Shown: one piece after another, positions 60,269 to 64,000 of the stretch
Layout of the letters: each line of letters starts with the position of its first letter
Numbering within the stretch: position 1 is the stretch's first letter
Origin: Zobellia uliginosa
GTDB lineage: Bacteria > Bacteroidota > Bacteroidia > Flavobacteriales > Flavobacteriaceae
Direction of reading: 5' to 3'
DNA length: 64,000 nt
Assembly: GCF_900156625.1 (NCBI RefSeq)
Contig: NZ_FTOB01000003.1
Coordinates: 620,001 to 684,000 of the forward strand
Program-made: the position numbers and the translations under genes
Notes under the pieces: model-generated
Told to the model about the DNA's origin: nothing
Databases searched by the model: none
What the model saw: the letters and a program-made list of their open reading frames with translations, nothing else

Positions 60269-61198
60269 TTACGCCGAAAGAGGCGAATTCGGAAGTATTA
60301 TAGAGACGCTCGTCCCTTTCTCCGGCGTACTCTCTATACTTAACCTGCCCTTGTTTTTCTTTAGGTAATCTATAGAAGCCTTTAGCCCGAACCCGGTTCC
60401 TTTTTCTTCTGATGTACCCAATTGGGTAAAGAGCTTTTCACCTTCGAATATGGTATCTATTTCTACTTTGGAAAGTCCCACTCCAGAATCTTTGATTATG
60501 GTATGTACCTCATGGCCTTCCGTTTTTAGGCAAATATTTATGCTACCTTTTTTCGGGGTGAACTTAATGGCGTTGTGCAAAACATTTCGAACAACAAAAG
60601 CATAGTTCCGCGGGTCGGCATATATGGTGCCGTTCAAATCGCCCAGGGTAAAATCTATTTGTTTTTCGAGTAGCATCGCTTCGAAGACCCCCGCGATTTG
60701 GACAATGGTTTCCTTGCCCTTGAACAGGGAAGATTTTACGGGTTTGCCTTTTATTTGGTCTTGTGACCATTGTAATAAATCGGTTAAAAATAGATCAAGG
60801 TTCGCAATGTGTTTTGACAGGCGCCCCAAATACTCTTTTTCCGTTTCCCTATCGAAGTCATTGAACGCCATAGAGTCGACCAAACCCTTTAAGGTGGCCA
60901 TGGGACTCCTAATATCATGTGATATTAACGTAAACAGCTTTTTGTTAAGGATGTCTAATTCAGCGAGTTCCTGCTTCTGTTTTTTAATCTTCTTGGTATA
61001 ACCTATAACCACCAAGGATATGGGGTAAGATATAATTATTGGCATTACCAGGGAAAGTGTAAGGCCATAGGCAAAATTGGCCACCTTAATAAAACATGCG
61101 GATAGCAAAAATAAAAAAACGGAAAAAAGTACACAGACAACAACTATTCTATGCGGCTTACTTAATAAGTTCTCTAATTTTTCTATCGGTCTTGACAT
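60269..61198 (-). CDS. Sensor histidine kinase
   Basis: A 309-residue kinase with two N-terminal membrane helices (about 18-38 and 45-67) and no obvious periplasmic sensor domain. The phosphoacceptor box is 'LFTLISHDIRSPMATLKGLVDS' with H94; the ATPase part has the N-box 'VVRNVLHNAIKFTPKKG', G1 'IIKDSGVGLS', and G2 'GTSEEKGTGFGLKASIDYL'. No response regulator gene is adjacent, so it is an orphan. With so short a loop between helices it may sense membrane or cytoplasmic cues. Confidence 0.9.
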   Translation of the reverse strand: MSRPIEKLENLLSKPHRIVVVCVLFSVFLFLLSACFIKVANFAYGLTLSLVMPIIISYPISLVVIGYTKKIKKQKQELAELDILNKKLFTLISHDIRSPMATLKGLVDSMAFNDFDRETEKEYLGRLSKHIANLDLFLTDLLQWSQDQIKGKPVKSSLFKGKETIVQIAGVFEAMLLEKQIDFTLGDLNGTIYADPRNYAFVVRNVLHNAIKFTPKKGSINICLKTEGHEVHTIIKDSGVGLSKVEIDTIFEGEKLFTQLGTSEEKGTGFGLKASIDYLKKNKGRLSIESTPEKGTSVSIILPNSPLSA

Positions 61199-61572
61199 TC
61201 TGGCATAAATTATTCACGGGCCGCTATTCTTTTATTTGGGGCTTCCCTTTTTTTTCCTCCGTCAACGAACAATTTATTCACAGGTGACCAAAGAAATATA
61301 TTGAATATATAAAACGCCAAAAATGATACAATATTGGACGAAAAAATCGCATGTCTTGTAAACGGTTCATTCCCCGATTTGTAGCACAGCTTTTATACAA
61401 ATTTAGGTTTCAATCGGAAAAAAAATGAGCGAAGACAAAAAAAACTGATGCGTTTGTCTATGGTTAGTAGGAAGTCCATTTGTGAAAACAAGCTCAAGTT
61501 GCTGCAAACGGTTATTTACTTTTGTAATACAATTAATTTGAGTGACGTATTTATATCATCATTATCTTCAAA
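61199..61572. other. AT-rich intergenic region
   Basis: No gene or hairpin of note. Together with 61573-62330 it forms an AT-rich zone with decayed genes. Confidence 0.4.
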
Positions 61573-61943
61573 CTAAATGTTTTTTGATATTTCAGCATAT
61601 TGCATTCCTCGTTTCTTTGGTCTTACATCAACCCCCATTTTTCTATAAAACCCAATTAAGACTTCTGGTGGAGAATAATAAGGGCTGTTAGTTAGCTCAC
61701 CAAATATTTTTTTAAAACCGTTTTTCTTTGAACATAATTCAAATTCAGTTAGAACATTTGTTCCTAAGCCTTCCCTTTTTCTAAATACCCTAAAATCATA
61801 AATTTTAATACTGGTTTCTTCAAAAATGCCGTAATTCAGCAAAAATGCCCTAGATCCGTCTGAAAAATATCCGCTCACCTCTATTTTTTCTTGTTTAATG
61901 AAACGTTTAAACGTTCATTGTTATGTATAATATTTTCTATCAT
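61573..61943 (-). pseudogene. GNAT-like acetyltransferase remnant with A-run frameshift
   Basis: The main frame (101 codons from a GTG at 61878) reads 'VSGYFSDGSRAFLLNYGIFEETSIKIYDFRVFRKREGLGTNVLTEFEL' and '...GFYRKMGVDV', which matches the core of a GNAT domain (R-x-x-G-L-G-T acetyl-CoA loop, then F-Y-x-K-x-G). Upstream, an ATG at 61943 opens another frame encoding MIENIIHNNERLNVSLNKKK that stops at TAG in an A-run; adding one A would join them as '...LNKKKIEVSGYFSDG'. So a single base loss at a run of six A probably split the gene, unless it is a sequencing error. The protein is short for GNAT even when joined (about 123 residues). Confidence 0.6.
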
Positions 61944-61969
61944 TTAATTGTAACCTTTTTTCTGCATAG

Positions 61970-62137
61970 TTATTTTTTCGTCTGCTTTTGGATCCAATCC
62001 ATAAGTTCATCTTTATTTATGGCATTCCAAGTTGATTGAGTATTCTTTTTTTCTGATGGATTTTCTTCGGGTTGAAAAATAATTAATTCTGTGTTTTTAT
62101 TTCCATCCAGTTCCAATTTAGCTAAAAATCCAACCAT
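61970..62137 (-). CDS. Short hypothetical protein or C-terminal fragment (55 codons)
   Basis: From ATG 62137 the frame encodes MVGFLAKLELDGNKNTELII and ends in 'WNAINKDELMDWIQKQTKK' at the TAA 61970-61972. The frame continues upstream without a stop to about 62230 ('NYRLSGACQRTPRTLYENNATD'), so it may be the C-terminal remnant of a longer gene. It shows normal coding composition and a lysine-rich end. No family known to me. Confidence 0.4.
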   Translation of the reverse strand: MVGFLAKLELDGNKNTELIIFQPEENPSEKKNTQSTWNAINKDELMDWIQKQTKK

Positions 62138-62276
62138 GTCTGTCGCATTATTCTCGTATAAGGTTCTTGGCGTTCTCTGGCATGCTCCTGAAAGACGGTA
62201 ATTACGTTTTTTTAAGGCCGATCTTCAATTTAAAATAAGTTGTCGCCCATATTTCACTTTCCCCAATGCTTGTCCC

Positions 62277-62284
62277 TATCTTTG
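62277..62284 (+). promoter_or_regulatory. Promoter -7 box (TATCTTTG) of the DEAD-like gene
   Basis: TATCTTTG fits TAnnTTTG, 51 nt upstream of the ATG at 62335. Confidence 0.5.
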
Positions 62285-62334
62285 CGTTTTGGAACACATC
62301 GGATTTAGAACCTCAATTTTAGTAGATAAAGCGT

Positions 62335-62946
62335 ATGCCCTTTAGAAAATTACATCCCCACTTGCTTGAGAATTTAGAGCGTCTGGAAATTGAAACCCCA
62401 ACGCCCTTTCAAAAAAGTAGCATTCCCGTAATCAAAAGTGGTATAAATGTCTTTGCCTTCGCCAAGGAAGGCAGCGGGAAAACGACCACCTTGGTGTTGA
62501 CCACCTTGCAGAAGCTAAAATGTGAGGCTGTAGGAGACGCCCCAAGGGCGGTGGTTATGGTAGAGAACAAAGAGAAGGTGTTGGAACTGTACCAAACCTT
62601 TATAGAATACACCAAATACAGCTCATTACGGGTGTATGCCAGTTACGAGCAGCTGCATATAGATGTGCAGAAGTCCGAAATATACTTGGGTATCGATATT
62701 TTGATTACCACGCCCAAAACACTTCACAACCTGTTTTTGACCAATGGGGTTAGTATTTCCGAATTGAAGATCATAAGTGTCGACGATGCCGAATTTCTAT
62801 CGAACAAAAAGGAAGCTACAGGCCTGATCGCCATGGCGGCAAGCATTAAGAAAAGTCAGTTTGTAATCTATGCCGAAAAAGCCCATCCGCAGTTGAAGCG
62901 CCTAGAAAATCACTTTATGGAATACTCCCGTACCGTCACGGCCTAG
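62335..62946 (+). CDS. Single-domain DEAD-box-like protein
   Basis: A 203-residue protein corresponding only to RecA domain 1 of DEAD-box helicases. The Q motif is 'ETPTPFQKSSIPVIKSG' (Gln26), Walker A is 'AKEGSGKTTTL' (about 43-53), motif Ib-like 'ITTPKTLHNLF' is present, but the DEAD box reads 'VDDAEFL' (D-D-A-E) and the S-A-T motif is not recognisable. Domain 2 is absent: the frame ends at a normal stop at 62946. Without domain 2 it cannot unwind RNA by itself; it may be a regulatory or degenerate paralogue. Such short proteins recur in Flavobacteria, to my recollection. Confidence 0.8.
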   Translation: MPFRKLHPHLLENLERLEIETPTPFQKSSIPVIKSGINVFAFAKEGSGKTTTLVLTTLQKLKCEAVGDAPRAVVMVENKEKVLELYQTFIEYTKYSSLRVYASYEQLHIDVQKSEIYLGIDILITTPKTLHNLFLTNGVSISELKIISVDDAEFLSNKKEATGLIAMAASIKKSQFVIYAEKAHPQLKRLENHFMEYSRTVTA

Positions 62947-62961
62947 ACGCCAAGCTTGTTA

Positions 62962-64000
62962 CTACCAAGAAATCGGGAAGTAGTCCTTTAGGAACTTTCC
63001 GCACCAATGCTTACCGGTATTGATACCATCAAAAAGAGGATCTACTACCCTAGCGGCGCCGTCAACAATATCCAATGGGGGTTGAAAATCATGGACTTCC
63101 TGCTTTCTTTTGGCCAATTCCGCAGGGTCTTCGTCGGTCACCCATCCCGTATCCACCGCATTCATATAAATACCGAATTTGGCCAGGTCGCCCGAAGCTG
63201 TATGGGTAAGCATGTTCAGGGCCGCTTTTGCCATATTGGTGTGGGGGTGTCGCGATTCTTTAAAAAACCGGTGGAACTTACCTTCCATGGCCGATACGTT
63301 TATAATGTGTTTTTGCCCGGTATTTTCCTTTTTCATGATTTCCGAAAGTCGGTTGCACAAGACGAAGGGCGCAACGGAATTTACCAATTGTACCTCTACC
63401 ATTTCAGTAGTTTCAATAGCTCCCAATTTTAGGCGCCAGCTATTGGTCTTACGCAGGTCTACTTGTTGTAAATCGGCATCCAGTTCACTTTCGGGGAAGA
63501 CCTCCTTGGTCACTAGGCTTGCGTCAAAACTATAGGGAATCTGCGACAATCTCGCGGAAGAGCGTAAACCGATGCCGGGTTCCGGACCGTGCCATGAAAC
63601 GGGCATGTTCTTGTTGGAGGAAGCCGCGGAAGTAAGTTCGGTAAGTTCGCCCAGGCAACTCATATGGTCGGCCAGCACATCTTGTGCAAATTGGGGCAAG
63701 CTCTCAAAGGGCCTTTCTTCATTTAGCATAAGATGGGCATAGAAACCTGCCGGACGTCGGACGGTTTGGGCCGCATTGTTGATGAGAATATCCAGTTTTT
63801 CATAGTTCTGCTCAATGTAGTTGCAGAAGATTTCCACACTGGGGATATGCCTTAGGTCGAGTCCGTGTATTTTAAGACGATGGCCCCATTCCATAAAATC
63901 GGCCTCTTTGGAAAAACGTAAAGCAGAATCCACAGGGAAACGGGTGGTAGCGATAACGGTGGCCCCTCCACGCAAGAGCATCAGGCTGATATGGTAGCCG
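62962..64000 (-). CDS. Short-chain dehydrogenase/reductase family protein (5' end outside window)
   Basis: The frame runs to the right edge ('[22 protein letters not shown]' at its start), so the N-terminus, including the first glycine loop, lies outside. It has the SDR second strand and NNAA motif ('[15 protein letters not shown]'), a long insert of about 100 residues, the catalytic-like '[32 protein letters not shown]' where the usual Y-x3-K is replaced by 'HTNMAK' (Lys kept, Tyr lost), and '[13 protein letters not shown]'. The missing Tyr and the insert suggest an atypical member. 346 residues are visible. Confidence 0.82.
   Translation of the reverse strand, partial: GYHISLMLLRGGATVIATTRFPVDSALRFSKEADFMEWGHRLKIHGLDLRHIPSVEIFCNYIEQNYEKLDILINNAAQTVRRPAGFYAHLMLNEERPFESLPQFAQDVLADHMSCLGELTELTSAASSNKNMPVSWHGPEPGIGLRSSARLSQIPYSFDASLVTKEVFPESELDADLQQVDLRKTNSWRLKLGAIETTEMVEVQLVNSVAPFVLCNRLSEIMKKENTGQKHIINVSAMEGKFHRFFKESRHPHTNMAKAALNMLTHTASGDLAKFGIYMNAVDTGWVTDEDPAELAKRKQEVHDFQPPLDIVDGAARVVDPLFDGINTGKHWCGKFLKDYFPISW

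Noticed and set aside
1-64000. CRISPR array, tRNA, rRNA, transposase or integrase
   Set aside because: No repeat-spacer pattern, tRNA cloverleaf or T-loop pattern, or transposase motif was found on reading through the window.

Overview
The window looks like a chromosome segment of a marine Bacteroidetes, most probably a Flavobacteriaceae close to Zobellia or Maribacter. This is inferred from several things in the sequence: many secreted proteins ending in a type IX secretion (T9SS) type A sorting domain, promoter-like TAnnTTTG boxes in place of sigma70 boxes, a pair of alginate-degrading enzymes, DUF3526 permeases, a DUF4494 protein, GxxExxY and TonB/CarboxypepD genes. No rRNA, tRNA, CRISPR array, transposase or prophage was found.

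Layout. 1-285: the 5' part of a minus-strand gene. 566-6168: a tightly overlapping seven-gene operon with LemA, three glycosyltransferases, a two-helix membrane protein, a zinc-finger-like protein and a lipoprotein. 6233-9321: three convergent secreted fibre-like proteins that share modules. 9594-16907: a self-regulated TetR/TolC/HlyD/ABC/ABC/permease/permease drug-type exporter, interrupted between its ATPase and permease genes by a repeat-flanked GxxExxY gene. 16925-19267: an amidase-like pseudogene, a membrane acyltransferase and an ankyrin lipoprotein. 19489-21579: an AraC-type regulator with a TolB-like domain and TPRs. 21985-22725: a protein of unknown function. 23034-29571: a metal-type locus with a His/Cys small protein, ABC ATPase, TonB receptor and two DUF3526 permeases. 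29663-32975: an alginate lyase (PL14) and a beta-helix protein, both T9SS cargo. 33360-36424: two cell-envelope repeat proteins.

36886-38351: a promoter, a compact SAM-I-type riboswitch candidate and an NhaC-family transporter, which together suggest methionine uptake. 38664-45467: a beta-barrel protein, a DUF4494 protein, a patatin with membrane helices and a large sortilin-like BNR protein. 46261-48841: cupin and quinol nitric-oxide reductase. 48947-52763: secreted proteins including a papain-like (AvrRpt2-type) lipoprotein with a companion. 52920-53612: an iodotyrosine-deiodinase-like flavoprotein. 53659-56381: an HpaII-type restriction-modification island whose third gene, a GHKL ATPase, is internally deleted. 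56912-64000: an EamA transporter, an unusual Cys/Trp/Val-rich metalloprotease with a small membrane partner, a histidine kinase, decayed genes, a one-domain DEAD-like protein and a short-chain dehydrogenase cut by the window edge.

The most noteworthy items are the SAM-type riboswitch without a P4 helix and with a visible alternative pairing, the repeat-flanked GxxExxY insertion, the LemA/glycosyltransferase operon beside the fibre genes, the metalloprotease/membrane-protein pair, and the deiodinase-like enzyme with its full substrate-binding triad. All family assignments come from reading the sequences by eye; no database search was run.
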